Shown here: positions 51,449 through 60,649 of the stretch, in pieces
How the letters are laid out: each line of letters starts with the position of its first letter
Numbering within the stretch: position 1 is the stretch's first letter
NCBI GenBank assembly: GCA_016929695.1
Contig: JAFGII010000112.1
Span: forward strand, 1 to 64,000
Direction: 5' to 3'
Length of the DNA stretch: 64,000 nucleotides
Source: Ignavibacteria bacterium
Lineage (GTDB): Bacteria; Bacteroidota; Ignavibacteria; Tepidaquicellales; Tepidaquicellaceae
Notes under the pieces: generated by a model
The model's database searches: none
Seen by the model: only the letters and a program-made list of their open reading frames with translations
What the model was told of the DNA's origin: nothing
Made by a program: the position numbers and the translations under genes

Positions 51449-53815
51449 TTAAAATGCAAGATTATTTACAAACAGGAGAATCTTAAAATTATTTCCGTCT
51501 TTGAAATTATTCAGCCGCCAGGCAAAATTCAGTCTGAAAACACTCAATATATTCCCCAGTCCGAATCCCGTTTCAAAATACCATTTATCAGTTTCACTGA
51601 AGTTCTTATAAGCCGCAATATTATAATTACTTTCCGATATTTCTGATTTACCCGCATTTAAGAATCCTATTAAATCAAGATTTTTAATAATGGAAATATC
51701 TTTCCACAACCACCTGCCGAAATTATTTTCCAGATTGACATAATATAATTTATTTCCGAGGAATTCGCCGTTATTCATACCGTAAAAATTAAGATAAAGC
51801 GAATTACTGAATCCTGCAACATTGAAGTATGCCAGATTTTGATAAGGGACCTCTCCTGTTTTTATTATTGTTCCCGCTTTATAAGATATATTTGCAAAAT
51901 GACTTATCTTATTACTCCCTGTTAAATCGGCGGAGAAAGTTCTGAATTCATAACCGCTGTTAATTCTTTTTCCGGAATAATCAAACCCGAAATTTAAAAC
52001 GGGAAAACCCGTGATTTTAAATCTGGATATTTCTCCGTCACCCCAGTCTATTGCTCTGAAATCATTCGGGTCAACAGTAAGTTTAGTACTTACGGCTGAC
52101 CTGAAATATTCGTTCACCGGAGGATTGGCATCAAAAGATTTCGCCTTATTGAAAAAAGAAAAATCTGTATTAACAACTGCACTGTTGCTCTTTTCCTGAA
52201 TATATTCTATGCTTAAATTCAACTGCGGAATTATTCTTTTGGAAACCGACAGTGCAAATCCGTTTGAGTAATAATAATCGTAAAAATCTTCCTTATAAAA
52301 AAGCGAACTCAATGTATTGGCAAAAAGATTTAAATCCGTTTGTATAAAAAATAGTGTATTCAATTTTCTGAAAACATCCGCCCTTAATGTCAGACTGTTG
52401 TCATAAAATAGCCTGATTCTGCCGGACAGTTCGTATTTCAGTTTTTTATCGGAAAATCCGTAATTATATTTCCCGTATGCATAAATCCTGTCAAAACTGT
52501 TTCCGTAAATCAGGTTGAGACCGAGATTATTTCCCTCCGTTTTATTGAATTTATATAAATCAAGTATGTCGGTTTTAAATTTTTCGCCGTAATTTATTGT
52601 GCTGATTCCAAATGAGATGCTCTTCTTTCTTTTTTTTGATTCTTCTTCAATTTTCCTGTAAGAATTAAGTTCTTCATCCGAATTTTTAATTAACTGATTG
52701 TTCACCCAGTAAGTACTGTCTTTCTTTGAATCAGGCATAACCTTTACAACAAATTCGTCAAATATTCCCGGCGGCGCCTTTTCATTCAAAAAGTAATTTG
52801 AGACAATAGTAAGCGCTTCACCCTGAATTTTGATAAGACCGAGTGCGGAACCTTCCGCATAGATCTGTATATCCGTCGGGAGATAGAACTCTTTGCCTGA
52901 CCTGTCTTTATAAGAATGAAATTTCTGAACGAAGTTCAGATTTTCAAATCCGCCTGTCATAGCCGATTCATTAGTCGTCAGGTCTGTTTTCTTTAATGCC
53001 CACAGACTGTCGAGTATATAAACAAATCCTCTGAACCTCGGTTTTATTTCCGATATGTTTATTACCTCAATTTTATAGATAGCAATTGAATCGATAGAAG
53101 TTGTTCCCCGCAATTTGTATTCGTAATAATCAAATGCGTCATCGGATACGGGACCGGGAATTTTCAAATCTCCTATTACGATTTCTTCATCGTAAAAATT
53201 CACTATTAACGGTATTGCAAATCCTTTTATAATGTTTTCGCTTTCGCGTTTTGCTTTTACAATCAACTTTTCTTCATCGGGAGCCCTGAAATATCCTTTC
53301 GTTTCCGATTCAAGTAAACCGAGTATCCCGAGTCTGCCTTTTCCCGTCAATGAATCTTTTTTTGCAATATTAGAACGGATTACAAATTTTGAATATGCAT
53401 CATAATCATATTCCTTTAAATCTTTTTTAAATGCTTTTTTGTATTCAATTGCCTTTCTGATTATTCCATAGGCGGGGTCTTCACCGTATACTTCTATTTC
53501 CTCCGTAAAGATAGACGAAGGCGTTAACAACACATTGAGAACTATGTCAGGATTATCAATGACTATTTCCATTACTTTCGTATTATAACCGATATGCGAA
53601 AATGCAATATTATATTTCCCGTTTCTCAGGTGCAATATATAGAAACCGTTTTTATCGGTTGATGTACCGTATGAACTGTCGGTAAGTTTCACTGTTGCAA
53701 AAGACAAAACCTCTCCCGAATTATCGTCTCTGACAACCCCGCTGAGTGTATTATTCTGTGCGATGCCTATTCCCGTTAACAGGAATACAATAAATATTGT
53801 TAAAACTTTTTTCAT
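51449..53815 (-). CDS. Outer-membrane protein with CarboxypepD_reg-like domain and DUF5686 barrel
   Basis: A 788-aa protein. A signal peptide (residues 1-19, FIVFLLTGIGIAQ) precedes a carboxypeptidase-regulatory-like domain (about 22-105, SGVVRDDNSGEVLSFATVKL ... NGFYILHLRNGKYNIAFSHI) and the DUF5686 region (EVYGEDPAYGIIRKAIEYKK onward). The second half is rich in amphipathic strands and ends in phenylalanine (LLFVNNLAF), as expected of an outer-membrane barrel. The family is Bacteroidota-specific and its function is unknown. It overlaps rsmG by 4 bases. Confidence 0.88.
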   Translation of the reverse strand: MKKVLTIFIVFLLTGIGIAQNNTLSGVVRDDNSGEVLSFATVKLTDSSYGTSTDKNGFYILHLRNGKYNIAFSHIGYNTKVMEIVIDNPDIVLNVLLTPSSIFTEEIEVYGEDPAYGIIRKAIEYKKAFKKDLKEYDYDAYSKFVIRSNIAKKDSLTGKGRLGILGLLESETKGYFRAPDEEKLIVKAKRESENIIKGFAIPLIVNFYDEEIVIGDLKIPGPVSDDAFDYYEYKLRGTTSIDSIAIYKIEVINISEIKPRFRGFVYILDSLWALKKTDLTTNESAMTGGFENLNFVQKFHSYKDRSGKEFYLPTDIQIYAEGSALGLIKIQGEALTIVSNYFLNEKAPPGIFDEFVVKVMPDSKKDSTYWVNNQLIKNSDEELNSYRKIEEESKKRKKSISFGISTINYGEKFKTDILDLYKFNKTEGNNLGLNLIYGNSFDRIYAYGKYNYGFSDKKLKYELSGRIRLFYDNSLTLRADVFRKLNTLFFIQTDLNLFANTLSSLFYKEDFYDYYYSNGFALSVSKRIIPQLNLSIEYIQEKSNSAVVNTDFSFFNKAKSFDANPPVNEYFRSAVSTKLTVDPNDFRAIDWGDGEISRFKITGFPVLNFGFDYSGKRINSGYEFRTFSADLTGSNKISHFANISYKAGTIIKTGEVPYQNLAYFNVAGFSNSLYLNFYGMNNGEFLGNKLYYVNLENNFGRWLWKDISIIKNLDLIGFLNAGKSEISESNYNIAAYKNFSETDKWYFETGFGLGNILSVFRLNFAWRLNNFKDGNNFKILLFVNNLAF

Positions 53816-54459
53816 ATTTTATTTCTTATAATTACGATTTTTTTATCCTGCAATATATCCCCGTAACCGTCAAAAGAATATTCCTTGATATTATAATCAA
53901 TTTTACTTTTATATCTGTTTAAATCTTCAATTTCCTCTGAAATATCACCGCCTTTAAGGCAAATCATATAACCGTTTTTTTTCAGGAAACCTCTGCACCA
54001 TTTATATATATTAACCAGAGATGATACTGCCAGAGTTGTAACGATATCGAATTTGCCCTTGTATTCGTTTTCTTTTGATTTCTCTTCCGCCCTTCCCCAG
54101 ATTGCAACACAGTCAGGCAAATCCATTTCACGAATTATATAATTTACGGCATTTATTTTCTTCTTCGTTGAATCAAGCAGTGTAAGTTTAATCCCGGGAT
54201 ATAATATTTTTAAGGGTATTCCCGGAAATCCTCCGCCCGTTCCGACATCAATAATATTTTCGTTTCCCCTTAAATTATATGCCGACAGAAAAAATACCGA
54301 ATCAAGAATATTTTTCACGGTGCTTTCCTGTTTCCTGGATATCAGATTTATTTTTTTATTCCATTCAAGAATTAAATCATTCAAAAATTCCAGATTAAAT
54401 ATTATGCCGCGGCTTTCAATCTTTAATTCTTTTTCGAGGAATTTTTTTATCTGTTCCAT
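53812..54459 (-). CDS. rsmG: 16S rRNA (guanine-527-N7)-methyltransferase
   Basis: A 215-aa SAM-dependent methyltransferase. Signatures are WNKKINLISRKQE near residue 33, the SAM loop DVGTGGGFPGIPLKI near 72-86, LLDSTKKKINAV and VTTLAVSSL. Loss of rsmG gives low-level streptomycin resistance in other bacteria. It is not beside gidA/mnmG here, but is the first gene of a two-gene leftward unit with the DUF5686 protein. Confidence 0.95.
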   Translation of the reverse strand: MEQIKKFLEKELKIESRGIIFNLEFLNDLILEWNKKINLISRKQESTVKNILDSVFFLSAYNLRGNENIIDVGTGGGFPGIPLKILYPGIKLTLLDSTKKKINAVNYIIREMDLPDCVAIWGRAEEKSKENEYKGKFDIVTTLAVSSLVNIYKWCRGFLKKNGYMICLKGGDISEEIEDLNRYKSKIDYNIKEYSFDGYGDILQDKKIVIIRNKI

Positions 54460-54626
54460 ATAATAATTGCAAATTAATTTTTTTAATATTTACTTAAAAG
54501 TTCATTATGCAGTTCACATACCCGGACAGATGTGCAATCATCCAATCATCCAAACCTTTATATTGCTTGAATTATCAAAGTAAAATCATTAAGTTTAAAA
54601 ATTATTTAACAATAAAAATTAAATTT

Positions 54627-55922
54627 ATGCGATACCAGAAACTTAACTCCGAGATGTTCATTATGAACAGAAAAAGATTAAGAAATAATTTAAAACCAAA
54701 TTCCGTTGTGATAATGCACGCAAATGACGTACTCCCGACAAATGCTGACGGTACTTTAAAATTCAAACAGAATACAGACTTATTTTACCTGACGGGAGTT
54801 GACCAGGAGGAAACTATTCTTCTTCTCTATCCTGATTCAAAAGACCCGAAAAACAAGGAAACATTGTTCGTGCGCGAGACCAATGATATGATAATGACAT
54901 GGGAAGGTAAAAAACTAAATAAGGAAGAAGCACGGGAACTGACCGGAATTGAAAATATTTACTGGCTTTCCGATTTTGAAAGAATTTTCAGAATTGTAAT
55001 GTGCGAATGCGAAAATGTATATCTGAATGCCAACGAACACAAAAGAGCCTCAGTTGAAGTTGAAACAAGAAATGCAAGATTTATAAAAAGATGCAAAGAT
55101 GAATTCCCGCTTCATAATTATTTACGTCTCGCACCTATTATGCATAAACTGCGGGCTGTCAAATCAGAATATGAAATAGAACTGCTTCAGAAAGCCTGTG
55201 ATATAACCGATATAGCATTCAGAAGGGTTCTTAAATTCCTGAAACCCGGAGTAATGGAATATGAAGTTGAAGCGGAATTTATGCACGAATTTATAAAAAA
55301 CGGTGCGCAGAATGCGGATTACACTCCTATCATCGCTTCGGGTGCGAGTGCCTGCGTTCTTCATTACATAGAGAACGATAAAATGTGCAAAGACGACGAT
55401 TTACTTCTGATAGACGTAGGATGCGGCTATGCAAATTATAATTCGGATATGTCAAGGACAATTCCCGTGAACGGAAGATTTACGAAAAGACAGAAAGATG
55501 TATATAACGCCGTTCTGAGAGTTATGAGAACACATATTAATGAAATGAAACCGGGCAAGACAGTTCAGGAACTTCAGAAATTCTGCGAGCAGAATATGGA
55601 AAGAGAACTTTTAGACCTCGGATTATTAAGTATGGATGATATAAAAAATCAGGACCCGAACTGGCCTGCACTCAAAAAATATTTCATGCATCAGGTATCG
55701 CATCATCTCGGACTCGACGTGCACGACGTTGGAGATATATACAGAAAACTTGAACCGGGGATGGTATTTTCCTGCGAGCCAGGAATTTATATAAAGGAAG
55801 AAGGAATCGGAGTGCGGCTCGAAAATGACATATTAATCACGAATAACGGGAACATTGACCTTATGAGAAATATCCCGCTCGACGCGGAAGAAATTGAAGA
55901 CATAATGAATTACAGTAAATAA
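54627..55922 (+). CDS. Aminopeptidase P family protein (Xaa-Pro aminopeptidase)
   Basis: A creatinase-fold metallopeptidase that removes N-terminal residues before proline. The N-terminal AMP_N domain has FKQNTDLFYLTGVDQEET. The two-metal site is D in LIDVGCGYAN and NSDMSRT, H in HHLGLDVHD, E in SCEPGIYI and E in VRLENDILI. I chose the ATG at 54627 (MRYQKLNSEMF, 431 aa), where the homology begins. An earlier in-frame ATG at 54507 would add 40 residues including a microrepeat-encoded stretch. Confidence 0.93.
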   Translation: MRYQKLNSEMFIMNRKRLRNNLKPNSVVIMHANDVLPTNADGTLKFKQNTDLFYLTGVDQEETILLLYPDSKDPKNKETLFVRETNDMIMTWEGKKLNKEEARELTGIENIYWLSDFERIFRIVMCECENVYLNANEHKRASVEVETRNARFIKRCKDEFPLHNYLRLAPIMHKLRAVKSEYEIELLQKACDITDIAFRRVLKFLKPGVMEYEVEAEFMHEFIKNGAQNADYTPIIASGASACVLHYIENDKMCKDDDLLLIDVGCGYANYNSDMSRTIPVNGRFTKRQKDVYNAVLRVMRTHINEMKPGKTVQELQKFCEQNMERELLDLGLLSMDDIKNQDPNWPALKKYFMHQVSHHLGLDVHDVGDIYRKLEPGMVFSCEPGIYIKEEGIGVRLENDILITNNGNIDLMRNIPLDAEEIEDIMNYSK

Positions 55923-55932
55923 TTTTTTCCCT

Positions 55933-55964
55933 CCTCATTGGATGAACAAGTTCATCCGACGAGG
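55933..55964. repeat. Inverted repeat, GATGAAC-AA-GTTCATC family (copy 1)
   Basis: Arms 55933-55947 and 55950-55964 pair over 15 positions with one mismatch and one G-T, around the centre GATGAACAAGTTCATC. The same centre is at 56503-56538. A further short hairpin (TATTATC...GATAATA) lies at about 55988-56007, just before the lipoprotein gene. Confidence 0.75.
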
Positions 55965-56020
55965 AAACTACGGAACCTGTATGAATTATTATCAGTTGAG
56001 ATAATAAACAGGTTCAAAAT

Positions 56021-56479
56021 ATGAAATATATATATTTATTATTAATTATTTTTTCGGGTACTCTGCTGATTGGCTGCGGTAATAATCCGGCAGAATCCCC
56101 TAATCAACAGGAATATAATTTTATTTTCCAAAAGCAGGGATTGCTTGACAGTATTGTCGGAACCTGCTCGTCATTCCTCGTGCGAACAATTCCTCTCGAT
56201 ACACTCGATTTTACAGCTTATTCAAAATTAAGAATCACTATGGAATCTTTTACTGACGGGGATTTGTCATCTGTCCAGATTTACAGATTAGTAAGTGATA
56301 CTATTGCAAATATTTATTATGCAGAAGGACTACTGGGAGTAAATACACAAGGACCTGTTATGATTAATTCTCCGAAGGACAGAAAAATGTATTTCGTCAG
56401 GATGAAATTATTTTCGAGCGTTTGTACAGGACAGTATTTCCACCTGAAGGTCAGAAATTTGAATATTTACGGATATTAA
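56021..56479 (+). CDS. Small lipoprotein of unknown function
   Basis: A 152-aa protein. The signal sequence has a clear lipobox LLIGCGNN with Cys at residue 19, so it should be a lipid-anchored envelope protein. The mature part looks all-beta (FTAYSKLRITMESFTDG, YFHLKVRNLNIYGY) and resembles a single carbohydrate-binding-like or discoidin-like sandwich. I do not recognise the family. It is a lone gene framed by two copies of the GATGAAC-AA-GTTCATC inverted repeat. Confidence 0.78.
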   Translation: MKYIYLLLIIFSGTLLIGCGNNPAESPNQQEYNFIFQKQGLLDSIVGTCSSFLVRTIPLDTLDFTAYSKLRITMESFTDGDLSSVQIYRLVSDTIANIYYAEGLLGVNTQGPVMINSPKDRKMYFVRMKLFSSVCTGQYFHLKVRNLNIYGY

Positions 56480-56502
56480 CTTACAGAAGTTAGTAACTGA
56501 AA

Positions 56503-56538
56503 TTTCTTATCCGATGAACAAGTTCATTGGATGAGAAA
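56503..56538. repeat. Inverted repeat, GATGAAC-AA-GTTCATC family (copy 2)
   Basis: Arms 56503-56519 and 56522-56538 pair over 17 positions with G-T pairs only, around CGATGAACAAGTTCATTG. Copy 1 is at 55933-55964, on the other side of the lipoprotein gene. Arms differ between the copies but remain paired. Confidence 0.75.
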
Positions 56539-56542
56539 AAAT

Positions 56543-56576
56543 AAAAAAAACGTTTCCGAGCAGGAGCCCGGGAACG
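56543..56576 (-). terminator. REP-type hairpin acting as terminator of hppA
   Basis: On the minus strand, C-GTTCCCGGGC-TCCT-GCTCGGAAAC-G (11-bp stem, one mismatch) is followed by eight Ts. The centre read on the plus strand is GCAGGAGC, the same core as the REP hairpins near the transposase. It sits about 40 bases after the hppA stop. Confidence 0.75.
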
Positions 56577-56618
56577 GGTTAGATTTTCCTTTTCTCTTTA
56601 ACTAAACAAACTTTTTAC

Positions 56619-58796
56619 TCAGATGAAGAGCGGAGCAAGTACCAGAGTCACGGTTGATAACAGTTTAATTAAAACGTGCAATGACGGTCCCGCAGTATCT
56701 TTAAACGGGTCGCCTACCGTATCGCCTACCACACCTGCTTTATGCCTTTCAGAACCTTTACCCATATTATTTGCAATATCAATCGGTTCAAGTTCAATAA
56801 ACTTCTTAGCATTATCCCAGGCACCGCCTGAATTATTAAGGAATAAAGCCATTAAAACACCGATAATAGTCCCGACTAAAAGCATTGATGCAACTACTTC
56901 TGCTCCCGTCGCAATAAATACTTCGGGATATGCATTATGCAGCCATTTGAAAATCAGACCGACCAGTACCGGCATAAGGACGACGAGCAAACCGGGTTTC
57001 ACCATTTCTCTCAGTGCTGATTTAGTAACAATATCAACGCATTCTCCGTAATTCGGTTTTGATGTTCCCGCTAAAATTCCGGAGTCTCTTTTAAATTGTT
57101 CACGCACATTTTGTATAATTGCCTGAGCCGACTTACCGACTGCCTTAATTGCCCATGCAGAGAACAGGAACACAAGCATAGCACCCATTAAAGCACCCAC
57201 GAACACGGGTGGTTGTGACACGTCAACACCGGTAAATACGAAGTCTTTACTGTATTCTTTAATTTCCACGATGAATGCCTGGAACAATAAGAATGCAGCA
57301 AGTGCCGCTGAACCGACGGCATATCCTTTTGTCAGTGCTTTTGTCGTATTTCCGACCGCATCAAGTCTGTCAGTTTTTCTTCTTATTTCTTCAGGTTGCT
57401 GAGACATTTCAACGATTCCGCCTGCATTGTCTGTTATCGGTCCGAAGGTATCCATTGCAAGCACGAATGCTGCAGGTCCGAGCATACCCATCGTTGCAAC
57501 TGCGGTTGCGAAGAATCCTCCGTCATTTAACCCGCTTGATACTCCGAGTGCGTAGGAAGAAACTATAGCCGAAGCAATTACAATTGCCGGATAAGCAACA
57601 CATTCAAATCCGACTGCAACACCTGCAATTATATTCGTCGCCGGTCCCGTCTTTGAAGCTTCTGCAATTGATTTAACGGGATTGTATCTGTATTCAGTAT
57701 AATATTGTGTAATCCACAAAAACAAGACAGAGGTAATTATTCCGATAATTCCGCATAACAGGAAATGCCACCAGGCATTCGGAGCAAATTTAGCAACGGT
57801 TTCGGTCCCGAAAGTCCAGTACGAAGCAACCGCAAAACCTACCATAGCAAGTGCCGCAGTGATATAATATCCTCTGTTAAGTGCATCCATCGGGTCTTTA
57901 TCTTCTTTTGTCCTGACGAACATAACACCGATTATGGAAGAAATTAATCCGAATGCCCTTGCTACCATCGGAAATAAAATAATTGCCAGAAGCAATTCGG
58001 GTTTATCTCCAAAAAACTGTGTATTTGCATTATAGAGCATCGCCGCGAGAATCATAGCACCGATATTTTCGGCTGCGGTAGATTCAAACAGGTCAGCACC
58101 TCTACCGGCACAGTCACCTACATTATCACCGACAAGGTCTGCTATTACAGCCGGATTGCGGGGGTCATCCTCAGGGATTCCCGCTTCGACTTTACCTACT
58201 AAATCGGCACCTACATCGGCGGCTTTAGTATAAATACCTCCTCCGAGCTGTGCAAATAATGCTACAAAACTCGCACCAAATCCGTATCCTGCTATGTAAA
58301 GCGGAATTCTGGAAGTATCAAGTCCTCCGAGATATTTTGCAATTGTAAATAATCCTACAACACCAAGCAGGGAAAGAGCAACTATAAATAAGCCCGACAC
58401 AGCTCCTGCCCTTAATGCAGTCTGTAAAGCACCGTTCAGCGATTTCATGGCTTCGGATGCTGTCCTTATGTTTGCACGAATGGAAATCCACATCCCGATA
58501 TAACCTGAAACAACGGATGAAATCGCTCCAAAGATAAATGATAATGATGCCCACGGAGCCAGATCGGGTTTTTGAATCATATAAAGAAGAAATACTAAAG
58601 CCGCAACGATTATTGCAAGATAAATTATCGTGCGGTTTTGCCTTCTGAGAAATGCCTCCGCTCCTTCTTTAATGGCACTCCATATTTCCTGCATCTTTTC
58701 CGTTCCCGTCGAGCGTTTCATTACATTTTTAATCAGATAGACAGCGAACAGAATTGCGAAAATACTGACGGAAAAAATTAGTATTAGTTCTGTCAT
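56619..58796 (-). CDS. hppA: Membrane-bound proton-translocating pyrophosphatase, K+-independent type
   Basis: A 725-aa pump of about 16 helices that couples PPi hydrolysis to ion export. The catalytic loop reads DVGADLVGKVEAGIPEDDPR, followed by NPAVIADLVGDNVGDCAGRG. The third site is KAGVVGDTVGDPFKDTAGPS near the end. The motif GNTTKALTKG has Lys where K+-dependent enzymes have Ala, which marks the K+-independent, H+-pumping class. It has its own hairpin terminator downstream. Confidence 0.96.
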   Translation of the reverse strand: MTELILIFSVSIFAILFAVYLIKNVMKRSTGTEKMQEIWSAIKEGAEAFLRRQNRTIIYLAIIVAALVFLLYMIQKPDLAPWASLSFIFGAISSVVSGYIGMWISIRANIRTASEAMKSLNGALQTALRAGAVSGLFIVALSLLGVVGLFTIAKYLGGLDTSRIPLYIAGYGFGASFVALFAQLGGGIYTKAADVGADLVGKVEAGIPEDDPRNPAVIADLVGDNVGDCAGRGADLFESTAAENIGAMILAAMLYNANTQFFGDKPELLLAIILFPMVARAFGLISSIIGVMFVRTKEDKDPMDALNRGYYITAALAMVGFAVASYWTFGTETVAKFAPNAWWHFLLCGIIGIITSVLFLWITQYYTEYRYNPVKSIAEASKTGPATNIIAGVAVGFECVAYPAIVIASAIVSSYALGVSSGLNDGGFFATAVATMGMLGPAAFVLAMDTFGPITDNAGGIVEMSQQPEEIRRKTDRLDAVGNTTKALTKGYAVGSAALAAFLLFQAFIVEIKEYSKDFVFTGVDVSQPPVFVGALMGAMLVFLFSAWAIKAVGKSAQAIIQNVREQFKRDSGILAGTSKPNYGECVDIVTKSALREMVKPGLLVVLMPVLVGLIFKWLHNAYPEVFIATGAEVVASMLLVGTIIGVLMALFLNNSGGAWDNAKKFIELEPIDIANNMGKGSERHKAGVVGDTVGDPFKDTAGPSLHVLIKLLSTVTLVLAPLFI

Positions 58797-58826
58797 TTTA
58801 CTTAATTTAGTTTATAATAAATAATA

Positions 58827-59441
58827 TTAGTTTTCTTCAGTATCAGTTTCTTCCGTTTCAGAAGGAGCAAGAAAATTTCTGTTATACCTGTTCATTGCAT
58901 TATAAATTCCTTCCGTTACAAAGGTTAAGATACAGTCTCGTAAGTATGGTTTTAGTATTTCTAATTTTTCAAGTTCGTCTGCTTGAAATTTCGAAAGAAC
59001 AAAATCAGTATAATTTTCGACTGTTACGGGATTTTCATTTCCTATACCGATTCTCATTCGTGGAAATTCCAGACTGTTCATTGAGTAAATAATACTTGAT
59101 ATGCCGTTGTGCCCCCCGTCACTGCCTTTCATTCTGACTCTGAGCATACCGAGCGGTAACTGAAAATCATCATATACAACTAAAATATCTTTTATGGGTA
59201 TGTTTCTTTCTTCGGAAAAATCAAGAACGGCGTCTCCGCTCCTGTTCATAAATGTGGTGGGTTTCATAAGATAAAATAATTCATCTTTGTATTCGGTTTC
59301 GGCTCCGTACCAGTTACCTTTACCCGGTTTGAGTGAAATATTCAGAAACTCAAGAACACTATCCACTGCAAAAAAACCGGCATTGTGCCGGGTTGTTTCA
59401 TAATTGATACCGGGATTACCGAGACCTACTATTAATTTCAA
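58827..59441 (-). CDS. pth: Peptidyl-tRNA hydrolase
   Basis: A 204-aa enzyme that recycles peptidyl-tRNA dropped from ribosomes. Signatures are LIVGLGNPGINYETTRHNAGF (residues 3-23, with the catalytic His), KPTTFMNRSGDAV and DDFQLPLGMLRVR, followed by SDGGHNGISSI. The C-terminal tail is acidic (SETEETDTEEN). It lies 19 bases downstream of rplY, a conserved bacterial arrangement. Confidence 0.96.
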   Translation of the reverse strand: MKLIVGLGNPGINYETTRHNAGFFAVDSVLEFLNISLKPGKGNWYGAETEYKDELFYLMKPTTFMNRSGDAVLDFSEERNIPIKDILVVYDDFQLPLGMLRVRMKGSDGGHNGISSIIYSMNSLEFPRMRIGIGNENPVTVENYTDFVLSKFQADELEKLEILKPYLRDCILTFVTEGIYNAMNRYNRNFLAPSETEETDTEEN

Positions 59442-59460
59442 TGAATTTATTTATAATAAA

Positions 59461-60141
59461 TTATTTTTCTTCTTCTTTTTTGCCTTTAGCGATTACTTCC
59501 GGTTCAGCCGCTTTTTCTCCTTCTCCTTCCGCTTCCGCTTCCGCTGCTGCTTCCGCTGCTGCTGCAGCCGCTGCTTCCGCTTCCTTATCTATCGTCGGAG
59601 GAACTACAGAAACTACCGACGCATTTGCATCATTTAGTATTTCAATTCCTTCAAGTTTTATATCGCCTGCTTTCACTGAATCGCCGATTGAAAGATTTGT
59701 TATATCAACCTCAATCTGAGGAGGAATATTCTGCGGCAGACACTCAATTTCAAGTTTATGAAGAGTATGTTGTAATACACCGCCGTCTTTTACGCCGATT
59801 GCACTGCCTTTCAAAATTACGTTAACTTCAAGATTAATTTTTTCCCCTTCGGTAAGTGCCAGTAAATCGAAGTGTATCGGGCGGTTTTTCAGCGGGTCAA
59901 ACTGTATATCTTTAATAATGCAACTGTAACTTGCATCTTCTCCTTCGATGCTGAGATTTATTACACGGGATTCTGAGGTGTAAATTAACGGTTTCATTGC
60001 TGTTTCACTTGCCAATATCGGTGTTGGTTCCACGCCGTGGCCGTAAAACACTCCGGGGATGAATCCTTTTTTCCTTATGTCTTTTGATAAAGATTTTTTA
60101 AATTCCGTTCTTTTCTGAACTTTTAAATTAACTTCTGCCAT
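59461..60141 (-). CDS. rplY: Ribosomal protein L25 (general stress protein Ctc type)
   Basis: A 226-aa 5S rRNA-binding protein of the long Ctc form. The L25 domain (about 1-95) has GFIPGVFYGHG and DIQFDPLKNRPIHFDLLAL. The TL5-like C-terminal domain (about 100-185) follows, with GVKDGGVLQHTLHKLEIECL. The end is an Ala/Glu-rich low-complexity tail (about 190-226, EAAAAAAAEAAAEAEAEGEG), which may vary in length. It is upstream of pth in one operon. Confidence 0.95.
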   Translation of the reverse strand: MAEVNLKVQKRTEFKKSLSKDIRKKGFIPGVFYGHGVEPTPILASETAMKPLIYTSESRVINLSIEGEDASYSCIIKDIQFDPLKNRPIHFDLLALTEGEKINLEVNVILKGSAIGVKDGGVLQHTLHKLEIECLPQNIPPQIEVDITNLSIGDSVKAGDIKLEGIEILNDANASVVSVVPPTIDKEAEAAAAAAAEAAAEAEAEGEGEKAAEPEVIAKGKKEEEK

Positions 60142-60587
60142 AATTTTCCTGTAAACTATTAAACGTGTAATATATTGTTTTTGTAAATTTTTATCAATAG
60201 AATTTTGAATATCTTTGTTTCGTTAGGTGAAAATTATAATAATCCTTAAAATAATCTTAAAGTGTCATTCGGAATTCTTAGATGAGTTTAATTTTTCCAT
60301 AACTCCTAAATTTCACCGTGAAATGGTAAGGTTTTTTTACTACGCCGGAGTATGGTAAACAGAAGGATTATCCGGTTAATGGATTATTATTCAAATACAA
60401 ATTTGAAATTTCGATTTTTCAATAGTTTTTTTATAAAATGAAAAATAAATATTCTGCTCCTTTAGATAATTCCCTTTTAAAAGTAATACCTGAGGTATAA
60501 CTTGGTCAGTCCGGAACCGATGGGACTATTCCACGGTCTGACGAAAAAGTTTAAGGTTTGTACATTATTTTAAACTATCAGATTAAT
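60142..60587. other. Intergenic with a REP-like hairpin and short palindromes
   Basis: No gene is seen. 60336-60359 is a decayed REP unit (TTTACTACGC-CGGA-GTATGGTAAA) followed by CAGAAGG, as at the transposase locus. 60486-60498 is the odd palindrome ATACCTGAGGTAT. From 60504 to 60542 GTCAG...CTGAC and AGTCC...GGGACT can pair, suggesting a small folded segment. The promoter of rplY-pth should lie just above 60141. Confidence 0.5.
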
Positions 60588-60617
60588 AAAAAAGCCGGGA
60601 CTTGATAAATCCCGGCT
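60588..60617 (-). terminator. Rho-independent terminator of the 625-aa T9SS gene
   Basis: On the minus strand GCCGGGA-TTTATCAAG-TCCCGGC (7-bp GC-rich stem) is followed by six Ts. It lies about 33 bases after the stop codon. Confidence 0.9.
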
Positions 60618-60649
60618 AAATGAAAAGAATAAAAAAATAAGGACTAAAA

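Noticed and set aside
59521-59590. Alanine/glutamate low-complexity tract as a separate repeat element
   Set aside because: It is the normal low-complexity C-terminal tail of the long L25/Ctc form and is in frame with rplY.
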